A DNA stretch of 64,000 nucleotides from contig CAIIXF020000011.1 in the NCBI GenBank assembly GCA_903813345.2, forward strand, positions 2,196,571 through 2,260,570. Reading direction: 5' to 3'. Below are positions 20,662-33,345 of this stretch, in pieces. Source of the stretch: Owenia fusiformis. Its lineage: Eukaryota; Annelida; Polychaeta; Sabellida; Oweniidae. A program made the position numbers and the translations under genes. Position 1 is the stretch's first letter; each line of letters opens with the position of its first letter. The notes beneath the pieces were generated by a model. That model made no database searches and was not told where the DNA came from. It saw nothing but the letters and a program-made list of their open reading frames with translations.

Positions 20662-21834
20662 ACATTGCACAGAATTGGTCGAATAGCCGATAGATGTCAT
20701 TCATTGATTAAACATGACGTCATATTTGAGATCTTAAGATAAATCTGACGTCATGACGTCAGTGCCATAGAAACTGAGATTGTCTTGTTTTATTTTGACG
20801 TCATTCCAATGTAATGAACCAGTTATATCACCAAAAGTTAACATATTTTGTTTGAAATTGGCCGAAAAGTTAAAGGTATGAGGATTCAAATCTCAACGGA
20901 ATCAAACAGATCAACCTTCAAAGTTACAGAAACCTGAGATGACTAAGGCTCCACGTGTATTTTACTACTCCTACCACACCGTTGAAGTTTACTCCTTTCA
21001 TCATTTTGACGTCATTTTGCATTGACTTCAATGGCGTAATAGGTGATTTTTGTTAATTTATTTCAAAGTTATTTCGCCGAAAATTTGTGACACCTAGATT
21101 GTTCAAAGTGGGTTAGATTGATAGGCATTAGTACCTAGTTACAGGAACCTGAGATGACTAAGGTGCCATTTCAAAGTCCCGCGTTCTGTTAACGTTCAAA
21201 AGTTTTCAACTGAGGAAATCCCATTGACTTTTAAAAACCGGAAGTCAAGGTTTTGCGCATGCGCATTGTATTTTTGGAAAAATTCTGGGCAATGATCATA
21301 TAAGAACCTCTATATCTTGATGTTTCTTTTCCTTTTGCAGCTTCATAAACACCTCCTTGTATTTGTCCTCGCTTATTGGTGTTTTTGTAGCAATCCGTGT
21401 GTGTGTGTTGTACTCACTTTGAACCAATAAATTGTGATACCCAGTATTATAGGGGTACAAATAAAATCTTATTTTTATAACACCAGGTATAAGTTAAAAG
21501 ATGTATAACATATTATAAAACACCCTATATTTATTTAAGTATAGCTCTATAATTAATAGAGTTAAACATTAAAAGGATCAGGTCGTCCAAAAGCACAATT
21601 AGAGTAACCCCTCTGGTATTTTCGTGTTATTTTATGTAAAACAAGTATTTCTATCGACTTACCAATGTTGGGGCTTCAGACAATTCGTTAACGGTATCAA
21701 TTTGATGATTGTTCTCAGCCATAATTTCCACCTGCATCAATCACGCGGTACTAACTCATCGGGGCGTATCGAAACAAAAACGCCCTGCAAAACCGTTAAT
21801 TTGAATTTCAAATCTACCCTGTCTTTGGAAAATC
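20662..21834. other. Gene-free; cluster of TGACGTCA octamers
   Basis: TGACGTCA occurs at 20,714, 20,746, 20,754, 20,796 and 21,007. CCTGAGATGACTAAGG recurs at about 20,933 and 21,147. No exon is supported. Around 21,450-21,600 the CCAGGTATAAGTT and AACACCCTATATTT motifs resemble the block near 28,400-28,570. Confidence 0.5.
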
Positions 21835-21892
21835 AATGATTGTGAGTCTCACGCTACACATTTTTTCTTCAAACTTGTTCCATTAACTCTCT
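21835..21892. repeat. Single arm of the 27.5-kb palindrome family
   Basis: CAATGATTGTGAGTCTCA and TTCTTCAAACTTGTTCCATT match, inverted, the outer right end of the palindrome at 27,458-28,191. No partner arm was seen nearby. Confidence 0.65.
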
Positions 21893-24322
21893 TGATGCCA
21901 TAATAGGTTTCAAAACAGACGTCTCAGTGCCGCATTATTTTTAGATCGGACAGCTTTTTGATATATTTTGCACTTCCATTATGGAAACCTGGATATAAGA
22001 CTTAATCCTGAACCAAACGCAATGAAACTTATCATGGGTCATGAAAATAACAAAGGCTTGAAGATACATGTATAACATTAAGTGATGGCGTTGTTGGTTG
22101 CCATAGTAACCATATTCACCTTGGAATATTTAATAACAAGAAAATATTCAAATATCTGAATTCAGAGACAATGGTTTTGTATTAGCAATATCAGCACATC
22201 ACATAAATTACATGTCCTTTTTTCAGTTGTTTCATGTCAGAATTATTTCTTATTCAGAATAAAACATTCTAAATTAAATAAAGCATAGGGTTGTATCCAG
22301 ATGTTTATATATAATGTCTTAATGTCATGATAAGATTTCAAATAAAGATGTCTATTTGACACATTATCTTTTAAATATAACATTTTGCAAAAAAATTGTA
22401 ACTGTATTGTTGAAATACAAATATTTCATTCAGTTGATAATGAGTTGTTGTGAAACTTGCCATGGGTCATCATGATGACATTATCTTCAAAGTTCATAAA
22501 AACGTTAGTCCTATCTGTTACTATGGTAACCATATTAAATCTCAGGTACAAAACATCAGGTAAAAAAACAAAAATACCCCATTTCAAAGAATCGCAATTA
22601 CCCATTCTGCATTATTTAGCCTATAGTGGGGGGAATTTACCCCTATATTAGGCAGAATATTTCAGATGGTGATACAAGTATAAACTTTGGCTTTTCTGCT
22701 TCTTAAAACCTTTTTCAAAAAATCTGTCCCTGTGATCGACGGAATATTTCACTTCTTCCCCCCAAAATCCAAGATGGCCGACAAAGTATGAATTAAATAA
22801 CATGTAGGGTGGGCAAAAAAAATTTTGGGGGAAAATTCATGCTCTCATGGTGAAATGTTGTTCTTTAAGATGAAAATAGTCATGTGAATTTTTTTCAAAT
22901 TTTTAAACTGAATTTTAGCCCTCTCCCATAGCCCCAAAGTGTGACGATTTGGCGTAAAATGGGAAATAATGTTCATTTTCTAGGTTCAAATAAAGAATGC
23001 AATGACAAATAACATTAATTATTATTTAAAAAACATCTAATAACTTTGCCTGATACTACAATATGAAGGTTTCAATTATTGAAAAATTGAAAGTATTTTT
23101 TAAAAAGCGTTGAAAGTGCCCTACCCCATAATTTGGAAAAAGGAAGTTGTGGTCAATTTTATCATTCTGTAGGATTAAGTTAGAAACGTGTATCAACAGA
23201 AAACAAATAAGTACATTCAGACCATCTTCAAAGGTAACTGGATATTATAATATTATTATCATAACTATATAGGAGACAACATATTTTATATATGTGTATG
23301 ATTATATGTTTATGTAGTACATGTATCACTATGTAATGTAATGTAATCATAAAATAGAGAGGTTGCTATGATTTCATCAGAGTATGATAAGACATGTTTA
23401 TCTCTATGTTTAGACCTGTAGTATACAACATACACACATAACACATAAAACTGTTATGAACTCAAGTCAAAATAAATAATTAGGAGTTAAGCAAGGTTCA
23501 TTCCTGACAACCTTCTTATTTTGAATACTCACAAATTGGTACAATGGATACTCTATTTAATATAATGAATTTAACATCATTGGTACTGCTGTTCTATAAT
23601 TAAGAAAATACATTCACTAATTTACAACAAAATCAGTTTTTAAGTCATTATTACATAGGAGCCTTTAAGGTTCACTTTTGACACCCTTCCAAATGCACTA
23701 ATTTACAACAAAATCAATTTGTGTAAATTGCCAAAACAACTGAAGTTGCCAAAACAACTGAACATTGAGTACTGAGTGAGTTTTATAGATTTATCAATGT
23801 ATTTACCATGTTTTACAACTACAACACCATTACTTTGACACCAGCAAGAAAATAATTGCAGAGTTTTGATGTTAGTTTAAACAATAGAGTATCATTGCTT
23901 GTGGCACTGTTGTCTTTCAGGTTTTGTTGTGATTAGCAGCGTTAGTCCTTTTTGTCAGTTTAATTTTCATTTTTCTGCTTCTACCCCTAAAGCTGCATAC
24001 AAACTCAGAGAGGTTGGAAAACAGGTTGATCAAACCTCACTCAGTTATTCAGCCAGCTCTGCACAATGCAGCCATAGTCTAAGAGAGCCTTGTTCCACTC
24101 TGTTGCTGTAACTCTAGCAGAATATAACAGCCAGGAAAGGGACTATCATATTGTTCTGATGTGATGACAATCAAGTCATTTGGGCAATAAAGGAGTCTCA
24201 TTGTAATAGTCATTACAATTAGTCACCTTCCAATCTGTTGCCTGAATCACATATGTTGCTTTAGGACTCTTTAGGCAGTTTGAAGTACTTGTGACAATTG
24301 GGTCAATATGTTGGATGTTCTA
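21893..24322. other. No gene recognised; old duplication
   Basis: About 22,020-22,125 and 22,445-22,545 are diverged direct copies (GTGAAACTTGCCATGGGTCA against ATGAAACTTATCATGGGTCA, both followed by a TAGTAACCATATT stretch). The rest shows no exon or repeat I can support. Confidence 0.45.
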
Positions 24323-24880
24323 TTAGGCCGTCCTGCCTTGCTTAGTTGGTTGGGTAAGTTTTTTGTCATTTAGTGTTCTAAAAGGAAATGACAGGGAGCT
24401 TCCAGGAGACTGCAACATTTGATATGATTCCCAGGTTACTAGGTTTTTTAGTTCAGTGAAAATACGCAGAATGGCTATTTCAGTGTCATTTACTAGAGTG
24501 ACCCCATCAATCCTTAAAAATGTGATACTTGTATGTTGGATGTGGGTTACCATTTCTCATTTTAAATTCATTGCACTCCTTGTGGCTCCTTTCAGAAGGA
24601 TGTTCATAGCTGCCATGAATAGTAATATGCAACCTGCCATGATTCCCTTCTCTAAAGGCTGCCAACCAGTGGTGATTGTTTCAGTCAAGAATCTCAACTG
24701 AATACCTTCAAGGTGCTCTATCTCAAGGCCAATCACATGTTGAGGAACATTATAATGCTTCAAAGCTGTTAGAGAGTTCATTTGTGTGGTACACTGCTGC
24801 CTTGGTTATATCAAGCCATACATTTGGCAAGTTGGTTTTGTGTTGCTTTGTTTCTGCTATTAGCTGTGTTATAGCTGCAA
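24323..24880 (-). pseudogene. Decayed LINE reverse transcriptase
   Basis: Minus-strand pieces read VPQHVIGLEIEHLEGIQLRF, GWQPLEKGIMAGC, LFMAAMNILLKGA and, after a break, FLRIDGVTLVNDTEIA and LKNLVTWESYQML. The G(W/I)xPLEKGIMxGC..L(F)xxAMN order matches the palm of a LINE reverse transcriptase family widespread in marine invertebrates; the FMDD-type catalytic box is reduced to LRIDGVTL. Upstream (to about 24,880) a worn LPN.WLDI.KA stretch fits the first palm motif. There are frameshifts and stops. Confidence 0.7.
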
Positions 24881-25064
24881 CATCACATGGCCTTTACTGT
24901 TGACCTCACTGTAGACAACTCGAAACTGGGCTCTAAACCCCGCAAGTCTCTAGACATATTTAGTTTGCTTTTGTAAAAAATCTGTACTTAAATGTACAGT
25001 ATTGTGCAATTCCACATGTAATTCTGTATAAGTGATAAGTTCTTGTCTACCTGCCCTTATTTCA

Positions 25065-25975
25065 TCATACTATTAAGAGATTGTGATAATAATGGACTAA
25101 GGTAGAACCTTGGAAGACTACTTCAATGTTTGCATTGATACTTGGTTGACAGTATTCTCATTCAAACTTGAAATATATTCTTGAATTATGTCTTAGATAT
25201 TAAATATATTAGAGAATGTTATAAAGTAACTCAAGTTCTAACAGAGAAGGCCAAAATAGAACCTTGAAGAACTCCTATAAAACTATTTTTGCCAAAATTC
25301 AAATCAAAGAAGATCATGGCATTTCTAAATATATTTGCATGTCGTAGTACTGAGTGAACCTATTTTTTAACCATATTATCTCTATGTATTAATCTAAGGT
25401 GTCATTTTTACCGAATTATGTACATATTTCGACAACCTTAAATTTTTTACTGAATTAGTATTAGGTTTGGCTGATTTGAGGGATGGAATTTTTGTTATTT
25501 GCATAAATAACTGACTAGCCCATAAATTTGCATGTATCGCACGCGCAATTTTGAATATTTTCCACCGAATTCCAAGAGATTGTGATAATAATGGAGTGTA
25601 GTAGAGCCTTGTGGGACTCCTTCAAAGTCTCCTTGGTACTTGTAAGACAGTGTTTTCATGTAAACTTGAAATATTAGATTGAATTATGTGTGAACTATCA
25701 ACATTATTCAAGAAAACAAGTTTAATCATTAAAGTTGTTGCAAAATAAGAGTGCTCCCAAAATAGAACCTTGTAGAATCCCTATATAAAGTCATTTTGCC
25801 CAAATTCAGCTCATTAATGAATGTAACTGTATTTCTAGATAGAATGTACATGCTTTACTACTGAATCACTATAATTTTAAACCATATTTATCTCTATATA
25901 TGAATCTAGAGTGTCATTTGTATCGAATTACACATATACGGCAGCCATCTTGAATTTTTTCCTGAAATAGTGTTC
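25065..25975 (-). pseudogene. Tandemly duplicated LINE RT scraps
   Basis: About 25,070-25,460 and 25,575-25,975 are diverged direct copies spaced about 505 bp. On the minus strand each contains two GV(P/L)QGS(T/I)L motifs, near 25,605/25,765 and 25,100/25,260. That motif is the fingers-palm hallmark of non-LTR reverse transcriptases. Stops and indels interrupt everything. Confidence 0.65.
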
Positions 25976-26906
25976 AGTTTGATCGATCACAGGGACAGAA
26001 TTTTTCCAAATAGTTTAAAAAACAGATTAAGCCAATAAATTTGCTTGTATCACCATTTGAAATATTTTCCACTAAATTCCCCCCACTACTAGTCTATGCT
26101 AAATCAAGGATGATTAATGAATCAGCAATTAATCGTACTTACTCTTTTATGAGCTTGTATTTGTATTTTATTTTCAGAAAATATAAAACAATAATAAGGA
26201 TGTGTACAGTAGTAAGATTATATAATCATGGGCCACCCTATAAATGAAACATGTTCAACTTTCTGTATTTTGATTACTGGAGTTCACCTCTGAATGATAT
26301 CTTGGGAAGCATCTTCCAATACAAAGAACAATGCACCAGTTTAATTGTTGATTTGTAAAGATGCTATGTTGAGCATCAATATTATATGTTGCCATTTATG
26401 TTTGTGCAAATAAATAAGCATGAATGATGTTGTAATATTAACTACAGATCCAGAATGCCTTCCTTGTGCCAGATAATAGTGTTTTACATTGAACAATACA
26501 ATGTAAAACATTTTTACTGGCATAGCACACTTCTTTTCTCCAGACTGATTATAAGGAGGCCTATAAACTGCAACAACAATCTTTTATTTTCACATTCACT
26601 TTAAACTTCAGGCTCATTAGGTTATGTACAGAACCAGGTATCTTGTCAATTAAATGATGTTCCTTCAATCTCCTTTCAAAGGCATTATGCCTTGGTTTCC
26701 AAATAAATTTCTTTGTTCTTGTGTCATCTGTAAATCAAGTTTATTTCCATAATGGTAACTCAATCCAGGAATCTGTACCATTCATCTTTGCTGTTGACTG
26801 AAAAACAACAAACGAATTGGAATGTAAATTATATGCACTTCATGCAATTACATGTATGACTATTTGTACTGGTTTTGGGATGATTTCATCAAACAACAGA
26901 ACAACA
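25976..26906. other. No feature recognised
   Basis: Only short, scattered open frames without splice or family support. A small palindrome near 26,480-26,510 (GTTTTACATTG..CAATGTAAAAC) is visible. Confidence 0.4.
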
Positions 26907-27391
26907 GGGTGAGCCAAAAATGCCACTTTTACAAAAAATGCTATAACTTTTTTATTACCCAGCCTGCATACACACAACTTTGCAATTATATAGAGCCAGT
27001 GGTCCTGATTAATAAAGTAGGCTAATGGAATGAGTACATTTTTTGATGATAGTTTTAGTTTTGGTCCCCATGCTGATATAGCATTTTCAATGAAACGTTG
27101 GCTAAGTTTCTTCCAACTTTTCATTGCCCATCTTCTATGATCATAGGGCTTAACATCATGACTAATGGCGGGATGGTCATCAGGCAGCATCAGTTAAAGG
27201 TACATTATGCAAATTATGTTAATTTCTTATGACATGCAACATGTATAAGTGAGACGCGGGTGACATCTTTTATTTTAGTAAACATGTACTAGATTGCATT
27301 CTCAAGTTTCCTTGGGTATAAATATGATTTTGGATCAAATATTAAAAAAGATAACATTTTTTAAAAAGTGGCATTTTTTGGCCCACACTGT
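26907..27391. mobile_element. 0.49-kb inverted-repeat element, degraded CAGGGTG type
   Basis: Left end (A)CAGGGTGAGCCAAAAATGCC with CACTTTTACAAAAAATG is mirrored by AAAAAGTGGCATTTTTTGGC and CCACACTG(TA) on the right, with a few mismatches. TA is present at the right only. No recognisable transposase. Confidence 0.7.
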
Positions 27392-27457
27392 ATGTATTAA
27401 ACCCATGTATTATACCATACTGGAATTCTATGTGACTTTGATGACTGGTATGTTTAT

Positions 27458-28191
27458 GTCTCACAGTACACCGCTTTTCTTCAGACTTGTTCCATTAAAA
27501 ACTTCACAGAAATACTTTTCAGTCGAGACATTGTTTTTGTTTACAAAGTCCCTCGTTTTAGCGGCGTTTTGGTCCCCAGATGTGAGAAGTTGCAAATCCT
27601 CAGAGATTTCTCCCACAATCCTTGATATCCCGCCAGTTCTTTTATCACTCTCCCCCATATTCTGCGCAAGGACTCCCATTACAATCCTCCATCGCTGCAT
27701 CAACATGTTTATTACATGAAACGCAGCAATTCTGAAAAAAGTCATACGCAACTGTTCGAAATTGACCAAAACGCCCCGTTGCCTTCCAAAACGCCCCGCA
27801 GTCTATGACTACAAACGTGTAGTTTCAAGGTGTATAAATCCAACGAGGCGTTTTGGAAGAGAACGGGGTGTTTTGATCAATTTCGAAACGATGCGTAGGA
27901 CTTTTGGAAATTGCTGCGTGAAACATGTTTAATGTAATAAATATGTTGATGTAGAGATGGAGGGTTGTAATGGGAGTCCTTGTGCAAAATATATTAGAGA
28001 ATAATAAAAGAACTGGCGATATATCGAGGCTTTTGGTTGAAATCTCTGAAGATTTGCACCTTTTCACATCTGGGGACCAAAACGCCGCTAAAACGAGCAA
28101 CTCTGTACACAAATGCAATGCCTCGAGTGAAAGGTATTTCTGTGAAGTTTTTAATGGAACAAGTCTGAAGAAAAACGGTGTACTTTGAGAC
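27458..28191. mobile_element. 0.73-kb palindrome (foldback element)
   Basis: Arms 27,458-27,796 and 27,845-28,191 are inverted copies of roughly 80 percent identity by eye, with a spacer of about 48 bp. Both arms read a related peptide outwards: TSGDQNAAKT followed by YFCEVFNGTSLKK.GVL, and an ISEDL(Q/H) stretch before it. The arms have GGCGTTTTGG motifs at the centre. I do not recognise the peptide. Confidence 0.85.
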
Positions 28192-29128
28192 TCACAATCA
28201 TTGTATGTTGTGTTAGACTTATTGTGTTCTAGACATTTGGTTGTCCTGCTGATTTTCTCAATATATTGGTTAAACTGTGCTCATGATATGGTCTCAAAAT
28301 ACACTTAAGGCATATATGATGTTATATGAGCAGTTATATTAGGACATTACTGGTTGTCCGGGAGAAAAATCCGGACGATCTGATCCCTTTAAGTAATACC
28401 AGGTATGTGCTTGTAGCTGTATAAACTATTTTTGAACACCCTGTAGTAAAGGAGCGCAAGTATAACTATATATTAACAAAGTTAAAAATTTGCACTACCT
28501 GGTATAAGTTTTAACTGTATGAAATAAATTGGATCTCCCTGTAGCAATACGATTTTGCAAAACCTGGTATAAGTTTACAACTGTTTGAAATAACACTCTG
28601 TTTTCTGAAAATTAAAGAAAAGTAATTTGGAGTACTCTATAACTAAGATTGTTGTTTTGGATACCCTGTATTTTAAAGAGTTTAATACCGATTGTAACAA
28701 CCTACAACTAACCAGGGTTATTATTGTTATTTGGAAAATATGTAACTTTTACTTAGTGAATGTAATAATACTTGACACCCTGTACTTGGACAAGATGAAA
28801 TCTAATATATATATTGTAAAACCTAAACAGAGATCCGTGCTCACGAACCACACACCTGGTCGAAAAAAGTCCGTAATTTTATCCTTGTAATTACGCATAA
28901 CTAAAATTCCATGGAAGGGTTTATTTTGAATTCGGAAGAAATACTTTCCCGGTTTTCATGCATGTTAATGAATATCCACTAATTGAAGATAACAGCATCT
29001 TAAAGATACAGGAAACATAAATCATTGGGACTACTTAGCATCCCACGCATTGAAATTTTTTGTGAAAGGGCTGGGCAATAAAAACAAAAACATGGCTTTT
29101 CATTGGCACATGGCTGCACATGGCTACC
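28192..29128. other. Repeat-like, no gene
   Basis: CCTGGTATAAGTTT recurs at about 28,498 and 28,561, and several CCCTGTA ends appear (28,440, 28,540, 28,667, 28,780). They look like a pile of element termini; no complete element could be delimited. Confidence 0.4.
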
Positions 29129-29910
29129 CCAAAGAAATTTCAAGAAATCTCAAAATCAAATTTCCTGAATTTTGCTAAAAGGACCTGTGTCTATAAGGAT
29201 TGAATTTTCCTCCGTGCATTTTCTCAAATATAGGATTGTTATATACCATTGTGATTGGGATAATGCCTGCAATGCTAATATAACCATGTTGGAAGAAAAC
29301 AAACTAATTCAGTTTACTATTAGAAGGCGCTTTTTTGGGGCATTTTGAAGGCTTTATCCCTTTTTTAGGTTTTTTAGTTCATTGAGAAGCCTAATAGCGC
29401 ATATCATATTAAAGGGTTGTATCTTAGCTGAACAATGCTACCAAAATTGTGACATTTTGAAGCAGTTTTGGTGTATTGGGGGCGAGGCCACTGTGCCAAG
29501 TACCCCGAATTCCATTCTTCCGTGTCATTCAATTGTTTTCGGGGCAGTTTTGAATGAACCTTTGTTTCTTCCTACCAATATAAGATGCAAGCGAGCGCAT
29601 TGGCATGGATATCACTTGAAATATAGTAGAAATCGCTTTCCAATGATACTCCATATGGCCATGTTCACCTCAGTTGGGTGTACTCAATCTGTGATGCAAT
29701 CTGTAAGGTGTACCCCTATCCCAAAGAAATTTCAAGAAATCTCAAAATCAAATTTCCTGAATTTTGCTAAAAGGACCTGTGTCTATAAGGATTGAATTTT
29801 CCTCCGTGCATTGTCTCAAATATAGGATTGTTATATACCATTGTGATCGGGATAATACCTACAATGCTAATATAACCATGTTGGAAGAAAACAAACTAAT
29901 TCAGTTTACT
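29129..29910. repeat. 190-bp direct repeats
   Basis: 29,129-29,318 (CCAAAGAAATTTCAAGAAAT ... AATTCAGTTTACT) recurs at 29,721-29,910 with few differences, 592 bp apart. An open frame of 137 codons crosses from the gap into the second copy but has no family or splice support. Confidence 0.9.
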
Positions 29911-30238
29911 TTAGGATATAGTCCTGAGTAAGGACATTAGCGGTTACCGTTAGTGATTTGGTTTTCTGAATAAAAAGTCATTTTCTCATTCCCTACCCCA
30001 TTGGAGCGCCATCTGGCTATTTTAGCTATTTTAGCTAAATATTTATAGGGTAGGTCCTAATTTATCTGAAAACATGTCAGAGTTCAGTGGGAAATCTCAT
30101 TTTAAGCTGGCGGTGGAGCGGTATGTATAGCTCTATGTGGATCCTCAAATGATTTTTAAATGTCTAGTATTCATGATGTCTCCACAAAAGGCCTGGTTGT
30201 ATTTACTTTGAATCATAATGTATCTTCTTCAAAATTAT

Positions 30239-30990
30239 GGTTGAGGCTGAGAATCATGGGCCAGATTGAGAATCATGGATCTAGTTAAGAATAATGGGTC
30301 AGATTCAGAATCATGGATCAGATTGAGAAATATAGATCAAGTTAAGAATCATGGGTTAGATTGAGATCTTTGGGTCAGATTGAGAATCATGGATTAAGTT
30401 AAGAATCATGGGTCAGATTGAGAATCATGGATCAGATTGAGAAATATGGGTCAGGTTAAGAATCATGGGTCAGATTGAGAATCATGGTAAGATTGGAAAT
30501 TATGGGTCAGATTGAGAATCATGGGTCAGATTGGGAATTATGGGTCAGGTTGACAATCATGGGTCGGTTTGAGAATCATTGGTCGGATTAAGAATCATGG
30601 GTTAGGTTGAGAATCATGGGTCAGATTGAGAATCATGGGTCAGATTGAATCCTTGATCAAGTGAGGAATAATGAGTGGTAAATTAGTGGCGATTACTAGA
30701 GTGCTGCTAACTCTATAAAAGGTTGGCGCTGGCTAGAATTGTCTATGGTTCTAGCCAGGATAAAGATACCAGTTCTTCAACTCGACAATGGGAAGAACTG
30801 CTCTACCTTAGTGACTAATATGTCATGATTTGACATCTAAAGAGTCAATAAAAGATATAAAAATAAGTGGTAAATAGGTTGGGTGGTAAATAGATTCATT
30901 AGTCAAATTGCAAATTATGGGTCAGATTAAGAACCATGGGTCAGCGTGCGAATCATGGGTCAGATTGAGAGTCATTTGTCAGGTTTAATG
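30239..30990. repeat. AATCATGGGTCAGATTGAG minisatellite, interrupted
   Basis: A roughly 17-19-bp unit is repeated through 30,239-30,655 with drift (GGATCA, GGTCAG, GAATTA variants) and resumes at about 30,905-30,990. The 250 bp between has a different sequence with GTGGTAAAT at both sides, so it may be an insertion into the array. Confidence 0.88.
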
Positions 30991-31091
30991 ATGGGTCTGT
31001 TTTAGAATTGTCGTTTTAATTGAGTTACGGCCCATAAGTGGAAAGTCAACTGCCCCAAGGTCCTAGACAATGACTGGATGACACTGATATA

Positions 31092-32143
31092 CAGGGTGTT
31101 CCAAAAGTAACAGGACTGGTGCTGGCATTTTGTCAATTCTGCACCGAGTATGTTCAAATTTTCACAAATTGTACTTTGAAGTAGTGCAACTAAAATTGCA
31201 AAGTTTCAGAAAAAATGATAAAATGCGGGTAAAGTTATGGTTACTATAGTAACGTGACATCACAATACCCGGGGCAACTTTTCCATGAAAATGTAATATC
31301 TAACATTTTTATATGACTGAAGAAAGTATCTAATTCGCCTATTACAATACAAAAGTTCTTGTTTGTTTTATTAGTTGCTTTATAGTTATGGGGTTGCTAT
31401 ACAACTCAGATTCAAGCATGATTTCAAAATAATAATATTTATTCAATTTCCTAAAATATTATTATGTATAACAGTCTGCACAATTCATTGTTGAGTTTTT
31501 GAAAAGACCCAATTTGAAGCCAGTCATCCACCTTGATAAGGAATCTGCCCGCAAGTCAGCATTAAAGACCACTGCAGCTATAGCGGAGCTAGATCTTGAG
31601 ATCTAAGACCATGCATCATACTCTTCTGATCATGCAATATCTAATTTTTACTTTTATATGGGTAATGGAATGCTAATCAGCGCGGTAATACCTTTAAAGA
31701 TGAGAATGACCTTCTCCAAGTTGTCCTATCGACCCTGCGTGACATGTCATCAAATGGGTTCACTCATGTGTTTGGGTCATGGATACTGAGTGCTACTCTT
31801 GGACTGACCAAAGAGGACCCTACTTTTCAAAGTAGAGGATACATAGGAATATCAAATAATGTATTTAGCAAATGTAATTCCCACCAGTTGTTGGATTCTA
31901 ACTTTGCTATGGGATGTACAAAATGCTTAAAGTCTCTGTAATTTTCTGTGTGGAATGTTGCCCCGGGTATTGTGATGTCATGTTGCCATAGCAACCATAA
32001 CTCTACCCCAGTTTCATAATTTTTGTCAAAACTTGGCAGTCTTAGTTACAATACATGGAAGTACATTATGTAAAATTTTGAAGACGATTGGTGCATATTC
32101 GACAAAATGCCAGCACCAGTCCTGTTACTTTTGGAACACCCTA
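31092..32143. mobile_element. 1.05-kb Tc1/mariner-like inverted-repeat element
   Basis: Terminal arms of about 189 bp (31,090-31,278 and 31,957-32,145) mirror each other; the outer 45 bp, which include the flanking TA, match at 44 positions (CAGGGTGTTCCAAAAGTAAC...). TA lies outside both ends. The interior has no clear transposase, only a 65-codon frame. The arms keep GTTACTATAGTAAC-like and CCCGGGTATTGTGATGTCA segments. Confidence 0.92.
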
Positions 32144-32931
32144 TATCTACAGTTTTTATATTCCAAAATTTATTATCTTCGTGTTTTGAGGGAAAGTATG
32201 CTTTTCCTATATAGTGCCAGAATGTTCACCAAAAAATTCGATATTCCCTGATTAAGGTATACATAGTTCACCCCCTCAAAATCGGAGTTTTTTCTTACTG
32301 TAATTTTTTCAATGTTTGAATAGCATAATTCGTATTGTCACAGTTTTTCACATGGGATGATTGCCTGACATCAAAATTGTAACAAAACATTTTTTATTTT
32401 GAATTATATCATCTATTTTCTAAAATTATACATGATATCACAATAGCTTAGATTTACTGGTCTATATTGGAATATGTATGACCGCTAAAATTCATGAATG
32501 CAAAAAGATGTGTTTCTTCTCTGTTTATCATATTAGAATTGTAACAAAGACCTCGATTTTATGATTTATGTCAAGTAGATGACCTCAAATTTTATTCGGT
32601 CCATTCCCAAATACCTCAATCGCTAAGCGATTTCGGTCTTTTAACAATGAACAGAATTAAATTTTTGTCATGACACCATAAATCATAAAATCTTGGTCTT
32701 TATTCCTTAAATAATGTTCAGACGATTATTAACATACATTTTTGAAAAAGTACAATATTGTGTCAATCATTATCAGTTGATTATGCCACTCATACAATAG
32801 CCCCATATGAATTCATAACGGTAATCTTAAAAAATCAAATTCATTCAACTGGCCAAAAGTCCTTATAATAAGCCAAATTTAAATAAGCAGAGCTACTTTA
32901 AATTAATAGGGTAGGCAAATTGAAATAGATG
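32144..32931. other. No gene recognised
   Basis: About 32,550-32,570 and 32,675-32,700 are inverted copies (CCTCGATTTTATGATTTATG against CATAAATCATAAAATC), a loose hairpin. Nothing else is supported. Confidence 0.4.
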
Positions 32932-33131
32932 AGCCAAAATACAAGTGAGGCAAAATACAGAAGAGGCAAAATACAGGTGAGGCAAAATACAAGTGAGGCA
33001 AAATACAGGTACGGCAAAATACAGAAGAGGCAAAACACAGGTGAGGCAAAATACAGATTATTCAAAATACATCTGAGATAAAATACAGATGAGGCAAAAT
33101 ACAACGGAGGAGAAATACAGCTGAGGCAACT
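32932..33131. repeat. 16-bp minisatellite GAGGCAAAATACAGGT
   Basis: About twelve units, the middle ones best kept. Because 16 is not a multiple of three, any frame cycles and produces a spurious repetitive peptide on the minus strand. Confidence 0.93.
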
Positions 33132-33328
33132 TTGAATAGCGAGGCAGAATTCATTATCTTGTGGTGGCTATCAGGGCATCATTTTTTCACTATTTTCAGT
33201 ATTGTAAATTCATACATTTAAATATTGAATATAATATTTATATAGGTTAAAACCGTTGTGTATGTGCACTAGTTATCATGATATTGATGTACGTATAATA
33301 AGATAATTTTATAGACACAACCACACCA

Positions 33329-33345
33329 CCCCCCCCCCCCCCCCC
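33329..33345. repeat. Poly-C run, 17 bases
   Basis: A homopolymer run in an AT-rich region; its length may be affected by sequencing. Confidence 0.9.

Noticed and set aside
29382-29795. 137-codon frame
   Set aside because: It crosses from unique sequence into a 190-bp direct repeat and shows no domain, splice context or signal.
32898-33104. Repetitive aromatic peptide frame on the minus strand
   Set aside because: Produced by the 16-bp minisatellite cycling through frames.
32932-33131. CRISPR-like short repeats
   Set aside because: Units are contiguous 16-mers without spacers, in animal DNA.
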